Positions 1 through 6,404 of a stretch of DNA of 6,762 bases are shown here, one piece after another (the stretch's first letter is position 1; every line of letters starts with the position of its first letter). Made by a program: the position numbers and the translations under genes. The DNA comes from Clostridiales bacterium (GTDB lineage Bacteria; Bacillota; Clostridia; Oscillospirales; Acutalibacteraceae): NCBI GenBank assembly GCA_020859725.1, contig JAJBVR010000006.1:1-6762 (forward strand). Direction: 5' to 3'. The notes under the pieces are model-generated. The model did no database searches. It saw only the letters and a program-made list of their open reading frames with translations, and was not told where the DNA came from.

Positions 1-15
1 ATAATTGTTATTTAT

Positions 16-40
16 AAGCGCCGCAAAGCGGCGCTTTTTT
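16..40 (+). terminator. Rho-independent terminator of an upstream gene outside the window
   Basis: A perfect 9-bp stem (16-24 with 28-36), GC-rich in its upper seven pairs, closes a 3-nt AAA loop and runs into six T residues (35-40). This is a textbook intrinsic terminator. The T-tract is on the + strand, so it most likely ends a + strand gene lying before base 1, and it isolates the butyrate operon from read-through. Confidence 0.9.
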
Positions 41-71
41 ATGTAAAATTATTTTTGCTCAATTAATTTTG

Positions 72-101
72 ATAACATTCTTTAAAAGAATGTTATTTTT
101 T
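72..101 (+). terminator. Second terminator-like AT-rich hairpin
   Basis: An 11-bp perfect stem (72-82 with 86-96) around a 3-nt loop is followed directly by a T-run (96-101). The stem is mostly A-T, so it is weaker than the hairpin at 16-40. It may be a back-up terminator for the same upstream transcript. It could instead be only a hairpin in AT-rich spacer DNA. Confidence 0.5.
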
Positions 102-114
102 GCACAATGTTGTG

Positions 115-149
115 AATGCCGCTTAATAACGGGCTTTTCGGCATTTTTT
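115..149 (+). terminator. Third terminator-like hairpin
   Basis: Seven perfect pairs (AATGCCG at 115-121 with CGGCATT at 139-145) enclose a 17-nt loop, and a T-run follows (144-149). The large loop makes it less convincing than the first terminator. An alternative pairing within the loop is possible. Confidence 0.4.
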
Positions 150-158
150 AAGAATAAA

Positions 159-181
159 AAATGCACTAAAAATGTGCTTTT
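159..181 (+). repeat. Weak fourth hairpin in the upstream spacer
   Basis: GCAC at 163-166 can pair with GTGC at 174-177 across a 7-nt loop. After one T-T mismatch, three A-T pairs extend the stem into flanking A and T runs. With only four solid pairs it may be chance. Because both flanks are A/T runs, it could act weakly in either direction. Confidence 0.2.
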
Positions 182-213
182 GAATTTAAGATTTTATTAT
201 GTTTGCTGAAATC

Positions 214-231
214 CTGTTAATTTATTGACAA
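214..231. promoter_or_regulatory. Probable Rex (redox-sensing repressor) operator
   Basis: The 18-bp site reads CTGTTAA, a 4-nt spacer TTTA, then TTGACAA. Against the clostridial Rex consensus TTGTTAA-N4-TTAACAA it matches 12 of the 14 specified positions, one mismatch per half. The right half contains the complete -35 hexamer (225-230), so a bound repressor would block RNA polymerase. Rex is released from DNA by NADH, and in Clostridium acetobutylicum and other Firmicutes it is known to control butyryl-CoA synthesis genes. Seen: the motif and its overlap with the promoter. Inferred: that Rex binds here. The rex gene itself is not in the window. Confidence 0.65.
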
Positions 232-253
232 TCGTGGATTTATATATTATTAT
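225..253 (+). promoter_or_regulatory. Sigma-A-type promoter of the butyrate operon
   Basis: A perfect -35 box TTGACA (225-230) is followed after 17 nt by TATTAT (248-253), a 5/6 match to the -10 consensus. Transcription should start near base 260, giving an untranslated leader of about 58 nt before thl. TATAAT at 251-256 matches the -10 consensus perfectly but sits 20 nt from the -35 box, which is too far. The -10 region lies in a perfect AT palindrome (244-258, 7-nt arms, 1-nt centre), which may simply reflect base composition. No other promoter this good was seen in the operon. Confidence 0.8.
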
Positions 254-270
254 AATATCAATGTTAATAA

Positions 271-290
271 TACGCCATAATATAAGCGTA
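271..290 (+). repeat. Short inverted repeat in the operon leader
   Basis: TACGC (271-275) and GCGTA (286-290) form an inverted repeat separated by 10 nt, between the predicted transcription start and the thl ribosome binding site. These are the only G/C-containing blocks in an otherwise nearly pure A/T stretch. It could be a small leader hairpin or an operator half-site pair. Five pairs are too few to be sure it is more than chance. Confidence 0.25.
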
Positions 291-318
291 AATATAAATA
301 AACAGAGAGGTAATTATT

Positions 319-1500
319 ATGTCTAAAAAAATAGTTTTGGCAGGTGCATGCCGCACGGCTATAGGCACAATGGGCGGCACACTCAGCACAACTCCCGCTG
401 CCGAGCTTGGCTCAATCGTTATTAAAAACGCTATTGAAAGAGCCGGCGTTCCCGCCGACGCGGTAGACCACGTATATATGGGATGCGTAATTCAGGCAGG
501 TTTGGGTCAGAATGTAGCCCGCCAGGCTTCGATTAAAGCAGGTCTTCCTATTGAAACTCCCGCGGTTACGATTAATGTTGTATGTGGTTCAGGCCTTAAC
601 TGTGTTAATATGGCTGCTCAGATGATAGAGGCGGGTGACGCCGATATTGTTGTTGCAGGCGGTATGGAAAATATGAGCATGGCGCCTTATGCTCTTAAGC
701 AGGGCAGATACGGCTATCGTATGGGCAATGCTCCGCTTATCGATACAATGGTAAACGATGCTCTTTGGGATGCTTTTAACGATTATCATATGGGTATTAC
801 GGCTGAAAACATTTGTGAAAAATACGGAATTACACGTGAAGAACTTGATGAATTTGCAGCAAACAGCCAGCAGAAATGTGAAAAAGCAGTTGCAGAGGGT
901 AAATTCAGGGATGAAATTGTTCCTGTTGAGGTTAAGCAGAAAAAGCAAACAATTGTGTTTGACAAAGATGAAGGCCCCCGCCCCGGAACAACGGCGGAAG
1001 GCCTTGCAAGGCTTCGTCCCGCGTTTAAAAAAGACGGTATTGTAACGGCGGGTAATGCTTCCGGAATTAACGACGGCGCCGCGGCAATAGTTGTTATGAG
1101 TGCAGAAAAGGCTGAAGAACTTGGGGTTAAGCCAATGGCAACCTGGGTTGGCGGAGCTCTCGGCGGTGTTGATCCTGCTATTATGGGTATTGGCCCTGTT
1201 GCTTCCACAAACAAGCTTCTTAAAAAGCTTGATATGAAAATTGACGATATGGATCTTATTGAGGCTAACGAAGCGTTTGCGGCTCAGTCAATAGCAGTTG
1301 GGCGCGACCTTAAATTTGATTCGGAAAAGTTGAATGTTAACGGCGGCGCAATCGCGCTCGGTCATCCGGTTGGAGCTTCAGGATGCCGTATTCTTGTTAC
1401 TCTGCTTCATGAAATGGAAAAGAGAGACGCTAAAACAGGCCTTGCCACTCTTTGCATAGGCGGCGGTATGGGCTGCTCCACAGTTGTTAAAAGAGATTAA
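319..1500 (+). CDS. thl: Acetyl-CoA acetyltransferase (thiolase)
   Basis: This thiolase condenses two acetyl-CoA to acetoacetyl-CoA and CoA in the cytoplasm, the entry step of butyryl-CoA synthesis. The 393 residues match the usual length of the family. The N-terminal half carries the acyl-accepting cysteine C89 in [10 protein letters not shown]. The C-terminal half has [11 protein letters not shown] (245-255), NEAFAAQ (317-323), [15 protein letters not shown] (341-355) with the catalytic H349, and the second active-site cysteine C379 in LCIGGGMG. All catalytic residues are present. AGAGAGG-like purines (305-310) lie 8 nt before the ATG and support this start. It is the first gene behind the promoter and lies 22 nt before crt. 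Its place in a biosynthetic operon argues for the condensing direction rather than beta-oxidation. The family is certain; substrate chain length is inferred from context. Confidence 0.96.
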   Translation: MSKKIVLAGACRTAIGTMGGTLSTTPAAELGSIVIKNAIERAGVPADAVDHVYMGCVIQAGLGQNVARQASIKAGLPIETPAVTINVVCGSGLNCVNMAAQMIEAGDADIVVAGGMENMSMAPYALKQGRYGYRMGNAPLIDTMVNDALWDAFNDYHMGITAENICEKYGITREELDEFAANSQQKCEKAVAEGKFRDEIVPVEVKQKKQTIVFDKDEGPRPGTTAEGLARLRPAFKKDGIVTAGNASGINDGAAAIVVMSAEKAEELGVKPMATWVGGALGGVDPAIMGIGPVASTNKLLKKLDMKIDDMDLIEANEAFAAQSIAVGRDLKFDSEKLNVNGGAIALGHPVGASGCRILVTLLHEMEKRDAKTGLATLCIGGGMGCSTVVKRD

Positions 1501-1522
1501 TTATAATTGAGTTGGGGAAAAT

Positions 1523-2311
1523 ATGATGGAATTTATTAATTATGAGGCGGACAGCGCTGTTGCTGTTTTAACAATAAACCGTCCGAAAGCGCTTAACGCT
1601 TTAAACAGCGCGGTGCTTGATGAAATAAACGAAACGCTTGATTCCGTGGATTTAAACACAATTCGTGCTCTTATTATTACGGGAGCCGGCGAAAAATCCT
1701 TTGTGGCGGGCGCGGATATAGGTGAGATGAGCACCCTTTCCAAGGCAGAAGGCGAGGCTTTCGGCAAAAAAGGAAACGACGTGTTCAGGAAAATCGAAAC
1801 ATTTCCTATTCCCGTTATTGCCGCAGTTAACGGATTTGCACTTGGCGGCGGATGCGAAATTTCAATGGCCTGTGATATAAGAATTTGCTCTGAAAATGCT
1901 GTTTTCGGTCAGCCTGAGGCAGGTCTCGGAATTACTCCGGGCTTCGGAGGCACACAGCGGCTGGCTCGTATTGTGGGCGTGGGTATTGCAAAGCAGCTTA
2001 TTTACACCGCAAGGAATATAAAATCTGCCGAGGCGCTTCGTATAGGCCTTGTCAATGCGGTTTATCCCGCGGAAGAGCTTATGTCTGCGGCAAGAAAAAT
2101 GGCCGGCAATATTGCCGCTAACGCTCCGATTGCGGTTCGTAATTGCAAAAAAGCAATTAATGACGGGCTTCAAACGGATATTGACAGCGCGCTTGTTATT
2201 GAGGAAAAGCTTTTCGGCGGATGTTTTGAAACCGAGGATCAAAGATACGGAATGGAATTTTTCCTTGACAGAAATAAAGATAAGGTTAAAAAACCTTTTC
2301 AAAATAAATAA
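1523..2311 (+). CDS. crt: Crotonase (3-hydroxybutyryl-CoA dehydratase, enoyl-CoA hydratase family)
   Basis: Crotonase dehydrates 3-hydroxybutyryl-CoA to crotonyl-CoA in the cytoplasm. At 262 residues it has the normal length of short-chain crotonases. The oxyanion-hole segment is VAGADIGEM (61-69), and GGGCEIS (108-114) supplies the second oxyanion-hole glycine and the first catalytic glutamate, E112. The second glutamate, E132, lies in GQPEAGLG, followed by the family signature PGFGGTQRL (139-147). Both glutamates needed for hydratase activity are intact. Two ATG codons stand side by side (1523 and 1526). The GGGGA purine block at 1514-1518 is 4 nt from the first and 7 nt from the second, so translation from 1526 (starting MEFINYE, 261 residues) is at least as likely. 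This ribosome binding site is the poorest in the operon. The gene is 22 nt after thl and 15 nt before hbd. Confidence 0.95.
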   Translation: MMEFINYEADSAVAVLTINRPKALNALNSAVLDEINETLDSVDLNTIRALIITGAGEKSFVAGADIGEMSTLSKAEGEAFGKKGNDVFRKIETFPIPVIAAVNGFALGGGCEISMACDIRICSENAVFGQPEAGLGITPGFGGTQRLARIVGVGIAKQLIYTARNIKSAEALRIGLVNAVYPAEELMSAARKMAGNIAANAPIAVRNCKKAINDGLQTDIDSALVIEEKLFGGCFETEDQRYGMEFFLDRNKDKVKKPFQNK

Positions 2312-2326
2312 TTGGAGGATTATACA

Positions 2327-3166
2327 ATGAAAGTCGGAATTATAGGAGCGGGCACAATGGGCTCCGGAATTGCACAGGCATTTGTCCAGGTAGACGGTTA
2401 TGAGGTAGCGCTTTGCGATATTAACAATGAATTTGCCGAAAACGGGAAAAAGAAAATTGCAAAGGGCTTTGAAAAAAGAATCGCTAAAGGTAAAATGGAT
2501 CAGGCAAAGGCTGATTCTATTCTTGCTAAAATCACTACCGGAACAAAGGAAATTTGCTCAGACTGTGATTTAATCGTTGAAGCCGCGCTTGAAGTTATGG
2601 ATGTTAAAAAGCAAACATTTAAAGAACTTCAGGATATTGTTAAGGCGGACTGCGTTTTCGCAACAAACACATCATCACTTTCAATAACGGAAATCGGCGC
2701 AGGGCTTGACAGACCTATTATAGGAATGCATTTCTTCAATCCGGCTCCCGTTATGAAACTTGTTGAGGTTATAGCGGGCGCTAACACACCTGATGAGCTT
2801 GTTGAAAAAATTAAATCAATCGCTTCCGAAATCGGCAAAACTCCTGTTGAAGTTAAAGAAGCGCCGGGCTTTGTTGTTAACAGAATTTTAATTCCGCTTG
2901 TTAACGAGGGTATTACGGTTTACGAAATGGGAATTGCAAGTGTTGAGGATATTGACACAGCTATGAAGCTGGGCGCAAATCACCCAATGGGGCCGCTTGA
3001 ACTCGGCGATTATATAGGCCTTGATATTGTGCTTGCTATTATGGAAACAATTTATTCCGAAACAGGCGATCCTAAATACCGCCCTGCCACACTTCTTAAA
3101 AAGATGGTTCGCGCGGGCAAGCTCGGCCGCAAAACCGGCGTTGGTTTTTACGATTACCGCAAGTAA
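2327..3166 (+). CDS. hbd: 3-hydroxybutyryl-CoA dehydrogenase
   Basis: Hbd reduces acetoacetyl-CoA to 3-hydroxybutyryl-CoA with NAD(P)H, working between Thl and Crt. The 279-residue protein starts with a Rossmann fold: GAGTMG (7-12) is the dinucleotide loop, and D31 at the end of the second strand suggests preference for NADH over NADPH. Catalytic-region motifs follow: NTSSLSIT (114-121), [16 protein letters not shown] (133-148) with the catalytic H135, and PGFVVNR (180-186) with N185. The C-terminal dimerisation domain carries [16 protein letters not shown] (219-234). The reading frame extends upstream to a TTG at 2312, but that codon overlaps the GGAGGA ribosome binding site (2314-2319). The ATG at 2327, 7 nt after it, is clearly the start and puts the Rossmann motif at the usual position. 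Spacing to crt is 15 nt; 78 nt with hairpins separate it from bcd. Confidence 0.96.
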   Translation: MKVGIIGAGTMGSGIAQAFVQVDGYEVALCDINNEFAENGKKKIAKGFEKRIAKGKMDQAKADSILAKITTGTKEICSDCDLIVEAALEVMDVKKQTFKELQDIVKADCVFATNTSSLSITEIGAGLDRPIIGMHFFNPAPVMKLVEVIAGANTPDELVEKIKSIASEIGKTPVEVKEAPGFVVNRILIPLVNEGITVYEMGIASVEDIDTAMKLGANHPMGPLELGDYIGLDIVLAIMETIYSETGDPKYRPATLLKKMVRAGKLGRKTGVGFYDYRK

Positions 3167-3180
3167 TTATTATATATTTA

Positions 3181-3228
3181 AGGCTTCCGTTTTCTGCGGA
3201 AGCCTGTATCGCTGTAATACAGTATTTT
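3181..3228 (+). promoter_or_regulatory. Two overlapping hairpins between hbd and bcd
   Basis: The first hairpin has a perfect 9-bp stem (3181-3189 with 3197-3205) and a 7-nt loop, with no T-run directly after it. The second has a 6-bp stem (CTGTAT at 3204-3209 with ATACAG at 3217-3222), a 7-nt loop, and then TATTTT (3223-3228). They share bases 3204-3205, so both cannot form fully at once. This is the only long spacer in the operon. Likely roles are protection of the thl-crt-hbd mRNA 3' end, a processing site, or partial termination tuning bcd-etfBA against the upstream genes. The structures are seen; the roles are inferred. No convincing promoter was found in the spacer. Confidence 0.55.
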
Positions 3229-3244
3229 AACGGAGGATATACTA

Positions 3245-4399
3245 ATGGATTTTACATTAAGTAAAGAACATGAAATGGCAAGAAAGCTTTTTGCTGATTT
3301 TACCGAAAATGAAGTTAAGCCTCTTGCCGTTGAAACAGATGAAACAGAAAAGTTTCCCCGTGAAACGGTTTCAAAAATGCAAAAGCTGGGATTCCTCGGT
3401 ATTCCCATTCCAAAGGAATACGGCGGTCAGGGATGTGATCCGCTCACATATGTTATGTGCGTTGAGGAGCTTGCAAAGGCATGCGCCACAACAAGTGTTA
3501 TCGTTTCCGCCCACACTTCGCTTTGCTGCGATCCTATTCTTACATACGGCACAGAAGACCAAAAGCAGAAGTTTTTAAAGCCCCTTGCTTCGGGTGAGCT
3601 TTTAGGCGCTTTTGCGCTTACAGAACCGGGCGCCGGCACAGACGCGCAGGGCGCGCAGACAAGAGCTGTGCTTGACGGGGACGAATGGGTGCTCAACGGC
3701 TCCAAATGCTTTATAACAAACGGTAAAGAGGCGGATATTTATATTGTTATCACCGTTACGGATGTTGTTGAAGATAAAAGGGGAAGAAAGAAAAAGCTGT
3801 TTTCGGCTTTCATCGTTCCCAAAACCGCTCCCGGATTTCTTTTCGGCACAAAGGAAAAGAAAATGGGCATCCGCGGTTCATCCACATATGAGCTTATTTT
3901 CCAGGATTGCAGAATTCCAAAGGAAAACATACTCGGACCTCAGGGTAAGGGATTCGGAATTGCAATGCACACTTTGGACGGCGGCCGTATAGGTATTGCC
4001 GCGCAGGCGCTTGGAATTGCGGAGGGCGCGCTTGACAGAACCGTTGAATACGTTAAGGAAAGAAAGCAATTCGGCAGATCAATAGGCGCTTTTCAGAACA
4101 CTCAGTTCCAGCTTGCCGATATGGCAACAAAGGTTGAGGCTGCAAAGCTTCTTGTTTATAAAGCCGCCCAGGCAAAGGCAACTCAAAAATCATATTCCTT
4201 TGAAGCGGCTCAGGCAAAATTATTTGCCGCTGAAACCGCTATGGAAGTAACCACAAAGGCAGTTCAGCTTTACGGCGGTTACGGTTATATCCGTGAATAT
4301 GAAATTGAAAGAATGATGCGTGACGCAAAAATAACCGAAATTTACGAGGGCACATCAGAGGTTCAGCGTATGGTTATCAGCGGTAGCTTATTGAAATAA
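3245..4399 (+). CDS. bcd: Butyryl-CoA dehydrogenase (bifurcating Bcd of the Bcd-EtfAB complex)
   Basis: Bcd reduces crotonyl-CoA to butyryl-CoA with electrons passed from EtfAB. In clostridial complexes this is coupled to ferredoxin reduction. It is a cytoplasmic FAD flavoprotein of the acyl-CoA dehydrogenase family, 384 residues against about 379-383 in relatives. Domains in order are the N-terminal helical domain, the beta domain with GAFALTEPGAGTD (121-133) and WVLNGSKCFITNG (148-160), and the C-terminal helical domain with DGGRIGIAAQALGIAEGA (245-262), KERKQFGR (271-278), QLYGGYGY (341-348) and RMMRDAKITEIYEGTSEVQ (356-374). The catalytic base is E368 in IYEGTSEVQ. Unusual is a lysine/arginine-rich stretch around 174-186 (VVEDKRGRKKKLF), where I recall the Megasphaera enzyme having a segment about five residues shorter and glycine-rich. 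GGAGGA (3232-3237) stands 7 nt before the ATG. The stop codon overlaps the etfB ribosome binding site. Confidence 0.95.
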   Translation: MDFTLSKEHEMARKLFADFTENEVKPLAVETDETEKFPRETVSKMQKLGFLGIPIPKEYGGQGCDPLTYVMCVEELAKACATTSVIVSAHTSLCCDPILTYGTEDQKQKFLKPLASGELLGAFALTEPGAGTDAQGAQTRAVLDGDEWVLNGSKCFITNGKEADIYIVITVTDVVEDKRGRKKKLFSAFIVPKTAPGFLFGTKEKKMGIRGSSTYELIFQDCRIPKENILGPQGKGFGIAMHTLDGGRIGIAAQALGIAEGALDRTVEYVKERKQFGRSIGAFQNTQFQLADMATKVEAAKLLVYKAAQAKATQKSYSFEAAQAKLFAAETAMEVTTKAVQLYGGYGYIREYEIERMMRDAKITEIYEGTSEVQRMVISGSLLK

Positions 4400-4414
4400 G
4401 GAGGACTGAACAGA

Positions 4415-5200
4415 ATGAAAATTGTAGTTTGTATTAAGCAGGTACCCGATACAAAGGGCGGAGTTCAGTTCAACCCGGACGGCACCTTGAACAGAGCGGC
4501 AATGCTTACAATTATGAACCCTGATGATAAAGCGGGTCTTGAAGCGGCTCTTCGCATCAAGGATGAATGCGGGGCAGAGGTAACGGCTCTTACAATGGGG
4601 CTTCCAAAGGCTGAAGAGGTTTTGCGCGAGGCTATGGCAATGGGCGCGGATAACGGCATTTTGGTAACGGACAGAGTCTTGGGCGGAGCCGATACATGGG
4701 CAACCTCAACTACTATAGCGGGTGCACTTCACAATCTGGATTATGACATTATTATTACAGGCCGCCAGGCTATAGACGGAGATACGGCTCAGGTTGGTCC
4801 GCAGATAGCTGAGCATTTGGGCATCCCGGTTATTTCTTATGCACAGGAAATCAAGGTTGACGGCGATTACGTTATCGTTAAGCGCCAGTTTGATGACAGA
4901 TATCATATGCTTAAGGCTAAAATGCCTGTAGCGATTACCGCGCTTTCAGAGCTTAATAAGCCAAGATATATGACCCCCGGCGGAATTTTCGATTCTTATA
5001 AAAAAGATATAACAGTTTGGGGCAGAGCAGATTTAAAGGACGTTGATGATTCAAATATCGGTCTTAACGGTTCGCCAACGAAAATTGCCAAGGCTTCCGA
5101 TAAGGTAAGAAAAGGCGCAGGCGAAAAGGTTGCTCCCGATACACCGCAGGAAGCGGCGGATTATATTTTTGCTAAGCTTGCAGATAAGCATATTATTTAA
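4415..5200 (+). CDS. etfB: Electron transfer flavoprotein subunit beta (EtfB)
   Basis: EtfB is the smaller subunit of the ETF partner of Bcd. In bifurcating ETFs it binds the flavin that splits the two NADH electrons between ferredoxin and Bcd. The 261 residues are typical. Motifs in order: MKIVVCIKQVPDT at the N-terminus, NPDDKAGLEAAL (35-46), EAMAMGADNGILVTDR (72-87), GGADTWATS (90-98), and GRQAIDGDTAQVGP (116-129), the nucleotide-binding loop. The subunit-beta signature region follows, ending MPVAITAL (170-177), and NKPRYM (181-186) lies just beyond it. This pattern is close to clostridial EtfB encoded beside bcd. AAGGAGGA (4398-4405), overlapping the bcd stop codon, lies 9 nt before the ATG, so translation is probably coupled. 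Bifurcating activity is inferred from family resemblance and context. Confidence 0.95.
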   Translation: MKIVVCIKQVPDTKGGVQFNPDGTLNRAAMLTIMNPDDKAGLEAALRIKDECGAEVTALTMGLPKAEEVLREAMAMGADNGILVTDRVLGGADTWATSTTIAGALHNLDYDIIITGRQAIDGDTAQVGPQIAEHLGIPVISYAQEIKVDGDYVIVKRQFDDRYHMLKAKMPVAITALSELNKPRYMTPGGIFDSYKKDITVWGRADLKDVDDSNIGLNGSPTKIAKASDKVRKGAGEKVAPDTPQEAADYIFAKLADKHII

Positions 5201-5213
5201 GGAGGGCTGAATA

Positions 5214-6260
5214 ATGGTTACAGAAAATATCGAACAGTATAAGGGCGTATTTATTTACGCGCAGCAGGTTGATAATGAAATCAGTCCCATTGCATATGAA
5301 CTTTTGGGAAAAGCCAAAGACCTTGCAAAGGATCTTGGCACACAGGTAATGGCAGTGCTTCTTGGATATAATATTAAAAATCTTGCTGATTCACTTGCCG
5401 AATACGGCGCGGACAGAGTTATTACGGTTGATAATCCCGTGCTTGAAACATACCGCACAGAACCTTATACACAGGCTCTTGCAGCAGTTATAAACGAATA
5501 TAAACCGGAAATTATGCTTGTAGGCGCAACCGCTATAGGCAGAGATTTAGGCCCCAGAGTTTCCGCAAGAGTAGGCACAGGCTTAACAGCAGACTGTACC
5601 TCGCTTGAAATCGGAGATTTTCCGCTTAATCCTATGCCTAACAGGGAGCAGAAGCACAATCAGCTTCTCATGACTCGCCCGGCTTTCGGCGGAAACACCA
5701 TAGCCACTATTGCTTGCCCCGATAATCGTCCGCAGATGGCGACTGTACGTCCGGGAGTTATGCAGAAAATCGCGCCGGAAGCAGGCGCAAAGGCGGAAGT
5801 TATTGAATTTAATCCGCTGCTTGAAGAAAACAACTGCTATGTTGAAATCCTTGATGTAGTTAAAGAGGTGGCAGAGGTTGTTGATATTCAAGCGGCTAAA
5901 ATTCTTGTTTCGGGCGGAAGAGGCGTTGGAAGCAAGGAAAACTTTAAGCTTCTTCAGGATTTGGCGGATGCGCTCGGAGGAGCGGTATCCTGCTCAAGAG
6001 CTGTTGTGGACAACGGTTGGATGCCTAAAGACCTGCAGGTAGGTCAAACGGGAAAAACCGTTCGCCCGAATGTCTATTTTGCTATTGGTATCAGCGGAGC
6101 CATTCAGCACACTGCTGGAATGGAAGAATCAGATATTATTATTGCAATAAACAAGGATGAGAACGCGCCTATTTTTGATGTTGCCGATTACGGAATCGTT
6201 GGCGACCTCAATAAAATTATTCCGCTTCTTACAGAGGAAATAAAAGCAAAAGCTAAATAA
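5214..6260 (+). CDS. etfA: Electron transfer flavoprotein subunit alpha (EtfA)
   Basis: EtfA is the larger ETF subunit, carrying the FAD that shuttles single electrons to Bcd. It is 348 residues, normal for clostridial forms, with no fused N-terminal ferredoxin domain. The N-terminal domain begins GVFIYAQQVDNEISPIAYEL (11-30) and includes GRDLGPRVSARVGTGLTADC (109-128). The C-terminal FAD domain has SGGRGVGSKENF (233-244), SCSRAVVDNGW (259-269), GQTGKTVRPNVYFAIGISGA (277-296) with IQHTAGM after it, and INKDENAPIFDVADYGIVGD (312-331). These are the FAD contacts expected of the family. AAGGAGGG (5199-5206) overlaps the etfB stop and is 7 nt before the ATG. It is the last gene of the operon and is followed by a terminator. 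The subunit assignment is certain; bifurcation is inferred. Confidence 0.95.
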   Translation: MVTENIEQYKGVFIYAQQVDNEISPIAYELLGKAKDLAKDLGTQVMAVLLGYNIKNLADSLAEYGADRVITVDNPVLETYRTEPYTQALAAVINEYKPEIMLVGATAIGRDLGPRVSARVGTGLTADCTSLEIGDFPLNPMPNREQKHNQLLMTRPAFGGNTIATIACPDNRPQMATVRPGVMQKIAPEAGAKAEVIEFNPLLEENNCYVEILDVVKEVAEVVDIQAAKILVSGGRGVGSKENFKLLQDLADALGGAVSCSRAVVDNGWMPKDLQVGQTGKTVRPNVYFAIGISGAIQHTAGMEESDIIIAINKDENAPIFDVADYGIVGDLNKIIPLLTEEIKAKAK

Positions 6261-6288
6261 TTTAAGGCAAAGATAATTGAATAAATAA

Positions 6289-6328
6289 AGGGTGGCATAG
6301 TTCAAACAACCTATGCCGCCCTATTTTT
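6289..6328 (+). terminator. Rho-independent terminator of the butyrate operon
   Basis: A 12-bp stem (6289-6300 with 6311-6322), perfect except for one G-U pair, closes a 10-nt loop and is followed by a T-run at 6324-6328. It begins 28 nt after the etfA stop. On the opposite strand the stem is followed by CTTTATTTA, so it might also weakly stop transcripts coming from the convergent - strand gene remnant. Confidence 0.9.
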
Positions 6329-6371
6329 ATGGTTTGTTATGATTCAAATTTGATATTTGGCATAATAACAG

Positions 6372-6393
6372 AAAAATGCTGCTGATTTCAGCA
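6372..6393 (-). terminator. Possible terminator of the HxlR-family remnant
   Basis: Read on the - strand, a 5-bp stem TGCTG/CAGCA (6393-6389 with 6384-6380) and a 4-nt loop are followed by GCA and then five T residues (6376-6372). It starts 11 nt after the pseudogene stop codon, where a terminator would be expected. The short stem makes the call tentative. Confidence 0.4.
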
Positions 6394-6404
6394 CACTTTT
6401 CAAA

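Larger units (their letters stand above)
225..6328 (+). other. Predicted thl-crt-hbd-bcd-etfB-etfA transcription unit
   Basis: One promoter before thl and one strong terminator after etfA bound six same-strand genes with spacers of 22, 15, 78, 15 and 13 nt. No internal promoter or strong terminator was seen, so a single polycistronic mRNA is the simplest reading. The hairpins between hbd and bcd may divide it into two parts of unequal abundance. All steps from acetyl-CoA to butyryl-CoA are covered. Butyrate-releasing enzymes (butyryl-CoA:acetate CoA-transferase, or phosphotransbutyrylase with butyrate kinase) are absent from the window. Confidence 0.85.

Noticed and set aside
103..114. Perfect inverted repeat CACAA-TG-TTGTG.
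   Set aside because: Its arms are in the opposite orientation to a Rex site and it lies far upstream of the promoter among terminator hairpins. Five-base arms can arise by chance.
251..256. Perfect TATAAT as the -10 box.
   Set aside because: It is 20 nt from TTGACA. TATTAT at 248-253 gives the optimal 17-nt spacer, although a minor contribution cannot be excluded.
786..1214. Long open frame on the - strand within thl, and similar ones inside the other genes.
   Set aside because: They are antisense or out-of-frame shadows of genes with complete catalytic motifs, and their translations look compositionally biased.
2312..2326. Upstream TTG that would add five residues to Hbd.
   Set aside because: It overlaps the GGAGGA ribosome binding site and would displace the Rossmann motif from its normal N-terminal position. 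The ATG at 2327 has ideal spacing.
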